Position numbers and translations under genes: made by a program. The notes under the pieces were generated by a model. It searched no databases, had not been told where the DNA came from, and worked only from the letters and a program-made list of their open reading frames with translations. This document shows, in pieces, positions 8,752-17,366 of a DNA stretch of 58,283 bases. Origin of the DNA: Alphaproteobacteria bacterium (GTDB taxonomy: Bacteria; Pseudomonadota; Alphaproteobacteria; SMXS01); contig JANQQJ010000002.1 in the NCBI GenBank assembly GCA_028284945.1, forward strand, positions 1-58,283, read 5' to 3'. Position 1 is the first letter of the stretch. Each line of letters begins with the position of its first letter.

Positions 8752-9462
8752 CTAGTTTAACGACCCAACGTCATTGCCTTCTCTGGCTCCGAAGAATCCA
8801 CAGGCCTCACTACTGTCAACGCTCGCCGTCTGCGGGCTCATGTCGTTCGTCATGGTCGAGTTCAGGGCGACATCACTGACGCCACCCGATGCATTCACAT
8901 TATCCACATTGCTGGAGATCGACGAATTGTCGACACCGGCTGTCTGCGGGCTATCCGTATTTCCCTGACGTGTCCGCGATGACTGTCCGCCATTGGATGT
9001 CGCTGTACCATCGGGGTCATTGATGCTGCCCGTCGCGGTGTCGCTCACCACATTAAACGGATCCGTGCCGATGGTACTATTGAAGCCGCTGGTGTCGGTG
9101 CTGCTGATGTTACCCGTCGCATCGGCGGAAATTGACCCCGGCGTATCGATGATCGGCGAGGACGCAGCGCCTTCGGCAGCCAGCTGGCCTGTGTTACCAA
9201 TCGCCGATGCGGTCAGATTACAGTTGATCTGATCCCCGGCGATATTGGTCACGAAATTATTCGTCGTATCGAAACCATCAAAGAAACCGCCTTCTTTGCG
9301 CTCACGCAGGTCAAGCAAGGACGCCTTGGCGATCTTGTCATTGGCTGTATCAAACTGCCAGGGGCGGCTTTCAAACAGGCCGTTACTAAATGCAACTGAC
9401 GTGCCCATCAGAGCACATACCGCTGAGCACGCGGTGAGCTTTAGAAACTTTGACGACGTCAC
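8752..9462 (-). CDS. Short secreted protein sharing the repeat signature of the giant protein (HfaA/curlin-like candidate)
   Basis: 236 residues from a GTG with an AAGGAGGGGG ribosome site. It has a signal peptide (FLKLTACSAVCALMGTSVAFS). The mature chain is almost lysine-free past residue 60 and rich in Ser, Asn, Asp and Thr. It carries LTASAIGN and ISADATGN, the same SA-x-A-x-GN signature that recurs through the giant repeat protein. It also has a duplicated SPQTA(G/S)VD(N/S)S element near the C-terminus. Two Cys lie far apart (INCNLT and EACGFFG). It is the first gene of the locus, 54 bases ahead of the CsgG-OmpA gene. By analogy with hfaA-hfaB gene order in Caulobacter it may be a minor subunit or nucleator of the same fibre. 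That analogy rests on context and motif, not on alignment. Confidence 0.75.
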   Translation of the reverse strand: MTSSKFLKLTACSAVCALMGTSVAFSNGLFESRPWQFDTANDKIAKASLLDLRERKEGGFFDGFDTTNNFVTNIAGDQINCNLTASAIGNTGQLAAEGAASSPIIDTPGSISADATGNISSTDTSGFNSTIGTDPFNVVSDTATGSINDPDGTATSNGGQSSRTRQGNTDSPQTAGVDNSSISSNVDNVNASGGVSDVALNSTMTNDMSPQTASVDSSEACGFFGAREGNDVGSLN

Positions 9463-9621
9463 TGTCCCGCCCCCTCCTTCGGATTAACCCGCACGAACAT
9501 AGACTCGATTCCTACCACTGCGTCCGCGCTGCAGCAACGGAAAACTTTGTTACGTTTCAAAGGCACTAGCCGAATATTTCCAATTTATCCTAGCAACACC
9601 GCGGCGCCTCTGAGTAGCTTA

Positions 9622-9637
9622 CTAAAACCTAGTCAAA
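9622..9637 (-). promoter_or_regulatory. Upstream element of the fibre locus, related to 414-430
   Basis: CTAAAACCTAGTCAAA on the plus strand. On the minus strand it reads TTTGACTAGGTTTTAG, which includes a TTGACT that could be a -35 box. It lies in the 260-base divergent gap between the fibre locus and the sulfatase gene. The similar element at 414-430 precedes the other giant-type gene. The -10 box is not clear. Confidence 0.25.
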
Positions 9638-9722
9638 AACAATTAACATTGGCTATTACCAACTTGGTCAAGAACAGCCGACCATTATCGATTCCTGAGG
9701 TCAAACAAAACTGGGGGCCAAA

Positions 9723-11240
9723 TTGAGGCGACGCGACTTTTTGGCTGCGACCGTTGGCGGACTCGCGCTGCCACTGATCGGCCCGGCAGCAGCCAAACAA
9801 ACCGGTCAAGACAAGAAAAACGTTCTGTTTATCTGCATTGACGACTTGAATGACTGGATCGGTGCCCTCGCTGAACAACCCGCAGCACATACACCGAATA
9901 TCGATAAGCTGGCCGCCTCTGGAACGCTATTTCGGCACGCCTATTGTCCCGCCCCGGCATGCCGGCCATCCCGCGAAAGCACGCTGCGTGGAATATTGCC
10001 ATATAAATCAGGTGTTTACGGAAATCCAGATACAGTTCCAGACTGGCTGAAATCACAGCCCAGCATCCCTCAACTGTTTCGCGGAAATGGCTACCGCACC
10101 ATGGGCGGCGGCAAAGTTTTCCATGGATCATTCCACTATCGCGGCCTGCAAATGCTGGGTCAGCAGTCCGCGCCCTGGTTTGATGACTACGATCACGACG
10201 CCACCGACACCTGGGACGACTATCACGAGTTTGAGGTGGAATGCCTGCCTGAAAACCCGCCGCTGTCCGTCGCCGGAGAGGGTCCGTTTGATTGGGGAGC
10301 ACTAGATGCAGGACGCCTTATGCCCGACCAGGTGCTTGCGGAGTGGGCCACCAGCAACCTCAAAGCCTCGCACGAGCGCCCGTTCTTTATGGCAGTTGGG
10401 TTCTACAAACCCCACCTGCCTTGGCATTTACCCCAAACCTATTTTGACCTGATCGAGGAAAACTTGGTCAAATTACCGGTGAATCCGGACGATGCGGCCA
10501 TAAGACTTGCAGAAGCGTCAGCCACCATCGGCTCGAACCGCGCAGCCCATCGGGAAATCGTTGATCGGGGCGAATGGCGTGCCGCAATAGTTGGTTATCT
10601 GGCTGCCGTGGCCTTTGTTGACGAGCAGGTCGGAAAAGTCCTTGAAGCGCTGGCTGACGGCCCCAACGCTGACGACACCCATGTCGTTCTCTGGAGCGAC
10701 AATGGCTGGCACCTCGGAGAAAAGCTGCGCTGGAAAAAGTTCACACTCTGGGAAGAGGCCACAAGGGTGCCTCTGATCATCAAACCGGCCGGCACAGCCC
10801 AAGGTAAGATCTGCGACCACCCTGTTTCCGTGCTCGACACGTTCAAGACGCTGACGGCCATGTGCGATATCCCGACATCATCGGACATCGATGGGCACGA
10901 TCTGCGCCCTCTGCTCGACGATCCCGGCCAAGCATGGCCCCATGCGGCGATTTCGGTCTGGGGGCCACAGGCTGCTTCACTGAGACAAAAATCGTTCCGC
11001 TATACCCAGTATCACAACGGATATATCGAGCTGTTCGATCATCGAACGGACCCTGGTGAATGGCAGAATCTGGCAGGTTCTGGGGCTTATGAGACCATTG
11101 AACAGCAGTTCAGCACCATGTTTCCGAAGAATTTCGCAGCGGCGACGCGCGGCAGCCGAACGCGGCAACGGCTTCGCAGGGCGACCTCCTCCACCCGCTG
11201 GATGAAGGCGGCACTTATGCCCGATGTCTGCGAGGATTGA
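9723..11240 (+). CDS. Tat-exported sulfatase (iduronate-2-sulfatase-like)
   Basis: 505 residues from a TTG start with TGGGGG upstream. A twin-arginine signal (RRRDFLAATVGGLALPL) suggests folded export. The core is an alkaline-phosphatase-superfamily sulfatase: NVLFICIDDLNDW supplies the metal-binding Asp pair. ACRPSRESTLRG holds the C-x-P-S-R site whose Cys is converted to formylglycine, with the downstream L-x-G also present. GGKVFHG, FYKPHLPWHLP and SDNGWHLGEKLRWKKFTLWEE complete the active site as in iduronate-2-sulfatase-type enzymes. It probably removes sulfate esters from glycans; the substrate cannot be read from sequence. No sulfatase-maturing enzyme is nearby. The last ~45 residues (RGSRTRQRLRRATSS) are unusually Arg/Ser-rich for this family and may reflect a frameshift near the 3' end. 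Confidence 0.9.
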   Translation: MRRRDFLAATVGGLALPLIGPAAAKQTGQDKKNVLFICIDDLNDWIGALAEQPAAHTPNIDKLAASGTLFRHAYCPAPACRPSRESTLRGILPYKSGVYGNPDTVPDWLKSQPSIPQLFRGNGYRTMGGGKVFHGSFHYRGLQMLGQQSAPWFDDYDHDATDTWDDYHEFEVECLPENPPLSVAGEGPFDWGALDAGRLMPDQVLAEWATSNLKASHERPFFMAVGFYKPHLPWHLPQTYFDLIEENLVKLPVNPDDAAIRLAEASATIGSNRAAHREIVDRGEWRAAIVGYLAAVAFVDEQVGKVLEALADGPNADDTHVVLWSDNGWHLGEKLRWKKFTLWEEATRVPLIIKPAGTAQGKICDHPVSVLDTFKTLTAMCDIPTSSDIDGHDLRPLLDDPGQAWPHAAISVWGPQAASLRQKSFRYTQYHNGYIELFDHRTDPGEWQNLAGSGAYETIEQQFSTMFPKNFAAATRGSRTRQRLRRATSSTRWMKAALMPDVCED

Positions 11241-11352
11241 CCCTGCCACGCACGGTCTTGGCCAGCGCATTCGCGCGAGACTATATTGTAAAGGCCGGTC
11301 GACAGTGCAGACCGAGTGACCGCAGAACACAGGCTCTAGAGGTAGAAGGCCC

Positions 11353-11946
11353 ATGTTATTGAACCATATCAGCTTGGCACTTGCGGCGTTTCTTCTGGCC
11401 ATGATGACAAGCATTGCTCATCCTGCCCGCGCGGAAGTTACGGGGACGGTCGACGTTGTCGACGCGGATACGCTGGAAATGCTGGGGCAAACCATCAAAT
11501 TGCACGGCATCGACGCTATCGAACGGGACCAGATGTGCCTGTCTGGAACCGGCCGGCCCTGGCCTTGCGGGTCGGACGCGGCGGCCTCACTGAGAAGCTA
11601 TATCGGCAGCGCACCGCTGCGTTGCGAGCCCATCAGCAACTTTGCCGGGGCCATTCTCGCCGTCTGTAAGCTCAGTGGCCGCGACGTCGCCGGCTGGGTG
11701 GTCCAGAACGGCTGGGCGCTCGCGGATCGCGGCACCTCGTTCGAATATGTCCCGCAGGAGGAACAGGCCAAAAGCATCCAGGCAGGCATTTGGGGCAGCG
11801 AGTTTGTCACACCGTCGGATTTCCGGGACGGAAAGCGCCTGGAATTGCCTGAGTTTGACCAAAGCAAACCCACCGAGGAACCGGCCCAAAGCGACCCTGA
11901 ACCAACTAACCTGCCCGCTTACGGGCCACTTAACCTCGGACCCTAG
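11353..11946 (+). CDS. Exported nuclease-like protein (SNase / thermonuclease fold)
   Basis: 197 residues with a signal peptide (LALAAFLLAMMTS...ARA). The body fits the staphylococcal-nuclease-like OB fold: VTGTVDVVDADTLEM, IKLHGIDAIERDQ (the usual R-L-x-G-I-D-A-P-E), then AGAILAVCKLSGRDVAGWVVQNGWALAD and QAGIWG. Asp54 and Glu57 match the conserved metal/catalytic D and E. The first catalytic Arg is replaced by Lys49, and no Arg is visible at the second position, so nuclease activity is uncertain. Many alphaproteobacterial members of this family share this drift. A RBS-like AGAAGG precedes the ATG. It is convergent with the cyclase gene downstream. Confidence 0.85.
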   Translation: MLLNHISLALAAFLLAMMTSIAHPARAEVTGTVDVVDADTLEMLGQTIKLHGIDAIERDQMCLSGTGRPWPCGSDAAASLRSYIGSAPLRCEPISNFAGAILAVCKLSGRDVAGWVVQNGWALADRGTSFEYVPQEEQAKSIQAGIWGSEFVTPSDFRDGKRLELPEFDQSKPTEEPAQSDPEPTNLPAYGPLNLGP

Positions 11947-11966
11947 TTTCGCCCGAAGATTCCACT

Positions 11967-12902
11967 CTATCGGATGGCAATCGGATTGACGATCATCTGC
12001 ACCGCACCGGTGATCTTAGGCGCAGACAGGACGAACAGGAACTCATAGGCTTCATCGGCCGCAAGCGCCCGGGAATCGATGTTTTCGAGAATATAAATGC
12101 CGTTTTTCGCGAGAAGAATCTGATGAACCTCAAAATCACCAGCCCCTTCTTCATGCGGTACTACCTCCATGGCAAAACTATCGCCGCCGACCGCGACCAC
12201 ACCCAACGACGCCAGATATTCCGCCCCTTCAACGCCCAGTCCCGGCTCACCGGCCGCAAAAGCCGCCGGGTCTTCATCGAGCATCTTCATCCACCCGGTG
12301 TGCAATAGCACAACATCGCCTTCGCGGATCTCACTACCCTGTTTTTCAAGCGCCGCATCAATATCGGCCCGGTTGATGGCATCGCCCGCATTCATACGCT
12401 CGACACCCTTAAGGCCCGAGATATCGAGCAGGACACCACGGGTGACAATCGGCGGAATTTTCTCAACGCCTAGGCGCGTCAGCCCTGTCGACTTGGAGAA
12501 TTCTGCAGACTTGAACCCATTGTAGTGAACGTTGTCGATTCCGATGTGCCCCAGACCGTCTATCTGTGTACCTACACCAAACCAACCTTCGACAATGTCG
12601 TCGTTGTAACTCGTCTTGGTGTGGCCAAGGGTCGCGCCACCAATCTGATCCGGTTGCACGATATAGATTTTCCAGCCCCGCGGCGGGAAAGCCGGCGTCG
12701 CACTATTGGTTTCGATTCCCAGCGGATAGACCTTGCCGGTCTTAACGAGGCCAGCAGCCGCAACCACCCGTTCCGGTGTCAGCAGATTAGCCGCGCCGAT
12801 CTCGTCGCCTTCGCCGTATTTCGAAGGGTACCAGTCTTCGGCTAAAACCGGCGCGCTTACCAACAACCCGCCTGCCACAATCAGTCCCAAGGAAAATTTC
12901 AT
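11967..12902 (-). CDS. Exported cyclase-family hydrolase (kynurenine formamidase-like fold)
   Basis: About 311 residues from ATG, with a signal peptide (FSLGLIVAGGLLVSAPVLA). The fold is that of the cyclase family (PF04199), metal-dependent hydrolases that include bacterial kynurenine formamidase and isatin hydrolase. The diagnostic metal-binding segment is GVGTQIDGLGHIG, where the usual first His of H-x-G-T-H is changed but the Asp and the last His remain. VVLLHTGW, GVEGAEYLASLGVVAVGGDSF and ILENI are typical of the family. The substrate is unknown; an export signal argues against kynurenine and for an external amide or lactone. GGGGTG precedes the ATG; an upstream in-frame GTG would add eight residues. 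Confidence 0.85.
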   Translation of the reverse strand: MKFSLGLIVAGGLLVSAPVLAEDWYPSKYGEGDEIGAANLLTPERVVAAAGLVKTGKVYPLGIETNSATPAFPPRGWKIYIVQPDQIGGATLGHTKTSYNDDIVEGWFGVGTQIDGLGHIGIDNVHYNGFKSAEFSKSTGLTRLGVEKIPPIVTRGVLLDISGLKGVERMNAGDAINRADIDAALEKQGSEIREGDVVLLHTGWMKMLDEDPAAFAAGEPGLGVEGAEYLASLGVVAVGGDSFAMEVVPHEEGAGDFEVHQILLAKNGIYILENIDSRALAADEAYEFLFVLSAPKITGAVQMIVNPIAIR

Positions 12903-13004
12903 CTGTTTCACCCCATTTGCCTCCACATCCTAGCACAATGGCTTAGACACGCACGGGAGCACGGTCCAGTATCCCTCGCAAAGGTAGAAGCGGGGTTAAG
13001 TAAA

Positions 13005-13982
13005 ATGGAACAAAGAACTCTGGGATCATTGTGGCCGGCCAGTGTGCTGGCATTGGGTGGCGGCGGAACCGGCCAGGTCTGGGGTGAAACCACGCGCGAA
13101 GAAGCCATCGCCACGACCCGCGCGGCTGCCGATGCCGGGATCACCCTGTTCGATATGGCGCCGTCTTACGGGCGCGGCGAAGCCGAAGACGTGATGGGGC
13201 TGGCGTTTGACGGTCCGCCACCGAATGGTGCACGGGTCACGACCAAATGCCAGCTGGGGACGCGTCCCGACAGCGAGGTCCACCCTAAATTGGAACACTC
13301 CCTGCGCGAGAGCATGGCCAGAATGAAACTGGACCACATTGACCTGTTCTTCCTGCACTCGAATATCTGTCCCGACGACTATGTCTATGCCCGCCACACT
13401 GAGTATCAAGATCGGTTTGCGACCAGGTGGTCGCTTTATTCTGAATCGGTTGTTCCGGCGATGGAAAAGCTTGTTCGATCCGGCTTGATTGGCGCCTGGG
13501 GAATCACGGCCACGGGCGTGCCTCGGTCAATCCAGCAGGCGCTGGAACATGATATCAAACCCGCTGCCGCCCAATGCGTTGCCAATCTGGCTGACGCAGT
13601 CGGCAACATGCAGAGCTATGACGAACCGTCCGAACCCCGCACACTCATCGCCAGGGCCAAATCCGAAGGTATCGGCGTGATGGGGATACGCGCCGTTGCC
13701 GCCGGCTCCCTAACGCCTGCCATCGATCGGGACCTGCCGGACGATGAGGCAACGGTTGTGGACTTCAACCGCGCGGCGGATTTCAGGGCACTCTGCGCGG
13801 AAATGGGGGAAGATCCATCCATTGTCGCCCATCGATACGCATTGGGCATGGATGGCATCGATACGGTCGTATTGGGCGTCAAAAACCGCGCCGAACTGGC
13901 GCAATGCGTCGAAGCAGCAGACCGTGGCCCGCTGGACCCTGAAACCGTCTCCAAGATCGATGCATTGAGACTGGGCCAATGA
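13005..13982 (+). CDS. Aldo/keto reductase family oxidoreductase
   Basis: 325 residues, cytoplasmic, TIM-barrel AKR fold. The catalytic tetrad is visible: Asp50 and Tyr55 in LFDMAPSYGRGEAE, Lys81 in TTKCQLG, and His118 in HIDLFFLHSN. GVMGIRAVAAGSL and VVLGVKNRAELAQCVEA near the C-terminus match the nucleotide-binding end. It would use NAD(P)H to reduce a carbonyl or act in reverse. The stop codon overlaps the start of the amidohydrolase gene by four bases (ATGA), so the two are translationally coupled and may act on one compound. The substrate is unknown. Confidence 0.9.
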   Translation: MEQRTLGSLWPASVLALGGGGTGQVWGETTREEAIATTRAAADAGITLFDMAPSYGRGEAEDVMGLAFDGPPPNGARVTTKCQLGTRPDSEVHPKLEHSLRESMARMKLDHIDLFFLHSNICPDDYVYARHTEYQDRFATRWSLYSESVVPAMEKLVRSGLIGAWGITATGVPRSIQQALEHDIKPAAAQCVANLADAVGNMQSYDEPSEPRTLIARAKSEGIGVMGIRAVAAGSLTPAIDRDLPDDEATVVDFNRAADFRALCAEMGEDPSIVAHRYALGMDGIDTVVLGVKNRAELAQCVEAADRGPLDPETVSKIDALRLGQ

Positions 13983-15691
13983 GCCGTTTCAATACGAAAG
14001 CCGCCGCTGCCGTGTTACTGGTCGCACTGGCCGCTTGCACTGAAGACCCAGACCCCATACCCCCACCATCATCTGCAGATCTGATCATTCACGGCGGCTC
14101 TATCGTCACCGTAGACGACTCTACGCCATCAGCCGAAGCCGTTGCCGTCCGCGATGGACTGATTCTCGCTGTCGGCGACGAGGCCGATGTCATGGAGACC
14201 AAAGGCGATGACACTGAAGTCATCGATCTCAAGGGCAAAGCGCTTCTGCCTGGATTCATCGATGCCCATGGGCATTTGACGATGGTTGCATCCACGGGTG
14301 CGATGGTGAACGTCGCCTCGCCACCGGTTGGCAATGTACAGACAATCGAGGATCTGAAAGCCGCCCTCGCCGCACGCAGAGATGAACAGCCGGAAGGATG
14401 GATCGTCGGCAACGGCTATGACGATTCGCTGCTGGAGGAAGGACGTCATCCCACCCGTGCTGACCTTGACGACGTCTCGACCGATCGGCCCATTGTCTTG
14501 ATCCATGTTTCAGCGCACCTGGCGGCGGCCAATTCCAAGGCTCTGCAACTGGCAGGCATCACCGCCGACACAATCGATCCCAAGGGCGGACACATCAGGC
14601 GCGAAGAGGGCACGACTGTTCCTAACGGTGTTTTGGAAGAAAGCGCGATGTTCCAGGCGCTGGGAGCCCTTCCGCAAGCCACGCCCGAAGAAGAGTTGGC
14701 GCAGCTTCATGTAGCCCAGCAGACCTATGCGCGCCATGGCATCACCACGGCTCAGGACGGCTTTACCCAGGCAACCACACTCGCGCTGCTTCAGTGGGCT
14801 GCTGACCGCAACGCCCTGATGATCGATGTGGTCGCCTTTCCCGGCGCAGTCACCGCACCCGACCTCATTGGTGACACGCGGGTCGGGCACTACAAAAACC
14901 GGCTGAAGATCGGTGGTGTGAAGATGCTGTTGGATGGGTCGCCACAGGGCAAAACCGCCTATTTGAGCACGCCCTATCACGTCGCGCCCAATGGTAAGCC
15001 TGATGACTATGTCGGCTATCCCGCCATGCCGGATGACGACGTCGACGCCCAGGTTGACCAGTTCTATGCCCAAGGCTGGCCAATCATTGCTCATGCCAAC
15101 GGCGATGCCGCGGCGGAACAGCTGATCAACGCGGTCGAGAAAGCCGAAGCCACGCATCCCGGCGGCGACCGGCGCACGGTGATGATCCACGCGCAAACCG
15201 TCCGCGACGATCAATTGGACCGCATGGCGGCCCTCGGCATGATCCCATCCTTCTTTGTCGCCCACACCTTTTTCTGGGGCGACTGGCACCGGGACTCCGT
15301 GCTGGGCCCTGAGCGTGCTTATCGGATCAGCCCGGCCGCCAGCGCCGGCGAAAAAGGCATCACCTACACCTTCCACAATGACGCCCCTGTGGTGCCGGCT
15401 GACGTAACCAGGCTGATTTGGACGGGGGTCAATCGGCGCTCCCGCAGCGGTGATATTATTGGCCCGTCTGAGCGCGTGTCCCCGATGGACGCAATACGCG
15501 CCGTGACGATCAGTGCCGCCTATCAGAACTTTGAAGAGGACGAGAAGGGCTCCATCACGCCGGGCAAGCGTGCCGATCTTGTTGTTCTGTCCGCTAGCCC
15601 CCTGGAGGTCGACCCCATGGCAATCAAGGACATTGAAGTCCTTCAGACCTTCAAGGACGGCCGGTCGATTTTTGAGGAACCCGCTGACTGA
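13979..15691 (+). CDS. Amidohydrolase family 3 lipoprotein (YtcJ-like)
   Basis: 570 residues. The N-terminus has a lipoprotein signal with lipobox ALAAC (Cys20) followed by a Pro/Asp-rich spacer, so it is probably membrane-anchored in the periplasm. The body is an amidohydrolase_3 metal hydrolase of the YtcJ type: ADLIIHGGSIVTVDD, LLPGFIDAHGHLTM with the H-x-H metal motif, KMLLDGSPQGKTAYL, IIAHANGDAAAEQLINAVE, FHNDAPVVPAD, then ITPGKRADLVVLSASP. It probably hydrolyses an amide or cyclic amide outside the cytoplasm. Coupling to a cytoplasmic aldo/keto reductase is odd given the lipoprotein signal. Confidence 0.9.
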   Translation: MSRFNTKAAAAVLLVALAACTEDPDPIPPPSSADLIIHGGSIVTVDDSTPSAEAVAVRDGLILAVGDEADVMETKGDDTEVIDLKGKALLPGFIDAHGHLTMVASTGAMVNVASPPVGNVQTIEDLKAALAARRDEQPEGWIVGNGYDDSLLEEGRHPTRADLDDVSTDRPIVLIHVSAHLAAANSKALQLAGITADTIDPKGGHIRREEGTTVPNGVLEESAMFQALGALPQATPEEELAQLHVAQQTYARHGITTAQDGFTQATTLALLQWAADRNALMIDVVAFPGAVTAPDLIGDTRVGHYKNRLKIGGVKMLLDGSPQGKTAYLSTPYHVAPNGKPDDYVGYPAMPDDDVDAQVDQFYAQGWPIIAHANGDAAAEQLINAVEKAEATHPGGDRRTVMIHAQTVRDDQLDRMAALGMIPSFFVAHTFFWGDWHRDSVLGPERAYRISPAASAGEKGITYTFHNDAPVVPADVTRLIWTGVNRRSRSGDIIGPSERVSPMDAIRAVTISAAYQNFEEDEKGSITPGKRADLVVLSASPLEVDPMAIKDIEVLQTFKDGRSIFEEPAD

Positions 15692-15756
15692 GATGGATAG
15701 TGCTTGGCCCTTGCGCTAAAAGAGAGCCTTGAGGGGAAACGGGGAACGCAGCGACA

Positions 15757-17364
15757 GTGCCGCCACTTCAGTCGAGCATTCAGTCGAAGTCTGACCAATT
15801 CAAGGCCAATGCCGACGCCTTGTCAGCGACGGTGGGCGACCTTAGGGACAAGGCATCGCAGATTGCGCTGGGCGGCAATGAACGCAGCCGCCAGCGTCAT
15901 CTGGACCGGGGCAAGTTGTTGCCGCGCGACCGGGTGGAACAGCTGCTTGATCCGGGCACACCGTTCCTGGAGCTCTCGCAGTTCGCCGCCTATGGCCTTT
16001 ATGACGACACCATCAACGCTGCCGGCCTGATCACCGGGATTGGCCGGGTTTCCGGCGTCGAATGCATGATCGTTTGCAACGACGCGACGGTGAAAGGAGG
16101 CACCTATTACCCGGTCACCGTCAAAAAACACTTGAGGGCACAAGAGATCGCTCGCGAGAACCGGCTGCCCTGCATCTATCTGGTGGATTCAGGTGGCGCC
16201 AACCTACCCAACCAGGACGAGGTGTTTCCCGACAAAGAGCATTTTGGGCGCATCTTTTTCAATCAAGCAACCATGTCGGCGATGGGCATCCCCCAGATTG
16301 CCGTGGTCATGGGCTCCTGCACTGCGGGCGGCGCTTATGTGCCGGCCATGGCCGACGAGACCATCATTGTGCGCAATCAGGGCACGATCTTTCTGGGTGG
16401 CCCGCCGCTGGTGAAAGCGGCAACCGGTGAGGTGGTTTCCGCTGAAGACCTCGGCGGCGGGGCCATGCATGCCGGGACCTCGGGCGTGGTCGATCATCTG
16501 GCAGCCAATGATGGCCATGCGCTGGCCATCGCGCGGGATATCGTGGCCAATCTGAACCACCAAAAGACCGTGCCGCTGGCCCTGCGCGATCCGGAAGAAC
16601 CGCTGTTCGACGCATCAGATCTATACGGCATTATTCCTGCGGACACCCGCCAGCCCTATGACGTGCACGAGGTCATCGCGCGGCTGGTTGATGGCTCACG
16701 CTTTGACGAGTTCAAAGCGCTTTATGGCGAAACCCTGGTTTGCGGCTTTGCCCATCTTTGGGGATACCCGGTTGGTATTATCGCCAATAACGGAATCTTG
16801 TTCTCAGAAAGTGCGCAAAAAGGCGCGCATTTCATCGAGCTGTGCTGCCAGCGCAAAATCCCGTTGATCTTTTTGCAGAACATTACCGGCTTCATGGTCG
16901 GCCAGAAGTATGAAGCAGGCGGTATCGCCAAGGATGGCGCCAAAATGGTGACCGCCGTCGCCAGCGCGCAGGTGCCAAAATTCACCGTCGTCATTGGTGG
17001 CTCCTACGGTGCAGGCAACTATGCCATGTGTGGCCGCGCCTATGCGCCCCGCTTTCTGTTCATGTGGCCCAATGCCCGCATCTCTGTCATGGGCGGCGAA
17101 CAAGCCGCGACAGTACTGGCGACAATCAGGCGCGACGGTCTGGAAGCCCGCGGCGAGGAATGGTCAACCGAAGACGAAGCGGCGTTCATGGGTCCGATCC
17201 GCGCGCAGTATGAAGAACAGGGACATCCCTATTTCGCCAGTGCGCGCCTATGGGACGATGGCATCATCGACCCGGTGGATACGCGGCTTGTGCTGGGGCT
17301 TTCCATCTCGGCCAGCCTGAACGCCCCGATCCCCGAAACCCCATTCGGCGTCTTCCGGATGTAG
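15757..17364 (+). CDS. mccB: Methylcrotonoyl-CoA carboxylase, carboxyltransferase (beta) subunit
   Basis: 535 residues, the usual length for MCC beta. Both halves of the carboxyltransferase crotonase fold are present. The N half has [54 protein letters not shown] and [11 protein letters not shown]. The C half has [43 protein letters not shown] and [12 protein letters not shown]. It transfers CO2 from carboxybiotin to 3-methylcrotonyl-CoA in leucine and isovalerate breakdown. It starts at GTG after a purine-rich stretch and is followed two bases later by the hydratase gene and then the biotin subunit. Geranyl-CoA carboxylase is the main alternative; the short linked hydratase favours the leucine pathway. 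Confidence 0.92.
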   Translation: MPPLQSSIQSKSDQFKANADALSATVGDLRDKASQIALGGNERSRQRHLDRGKLLPRDRVEQLLDPGTPFLELSQFAAYGLYDDTINAAGLITGIGRVSGVECMIVCNDATVKGGTYYPVTVKKHLRAQEIARENRLPCIYLVDSGGANLPNQDEVFPDKEHFGRIFFNQATMSAMGIPQIAVVMGSCTAGGAYVPAMADETIIVRNQGTIFLGGPPLVKAATGEVVSAEDLGGGAMHAGTSGVVDHLAANDGHALAIARDIVANLNHQKTVPLALRDPEEPLFDASDLYGIIPADTRQPYDVHEVIARLVDGSRFDEFKALYGETLVCGFAHLWGYPVGIIANNGILFSESAQKGAHFIELCCQRKIPLIFLQNITGFMVGQKYEAGGIAKDGAKMVTAVASAQVPKFTVVIGGSYGAGNYAMCGRAYAPRFLFMWPNARISVMGGEQAATVLATIRRDGLEARGEEWSTEDEAAFMGPIRAQYEEQGHPYFASARLWDDGIIDPVDTRLVLGLSISASLNAPIPETPFGVFRM

Positions 17365-17366
17365 CC

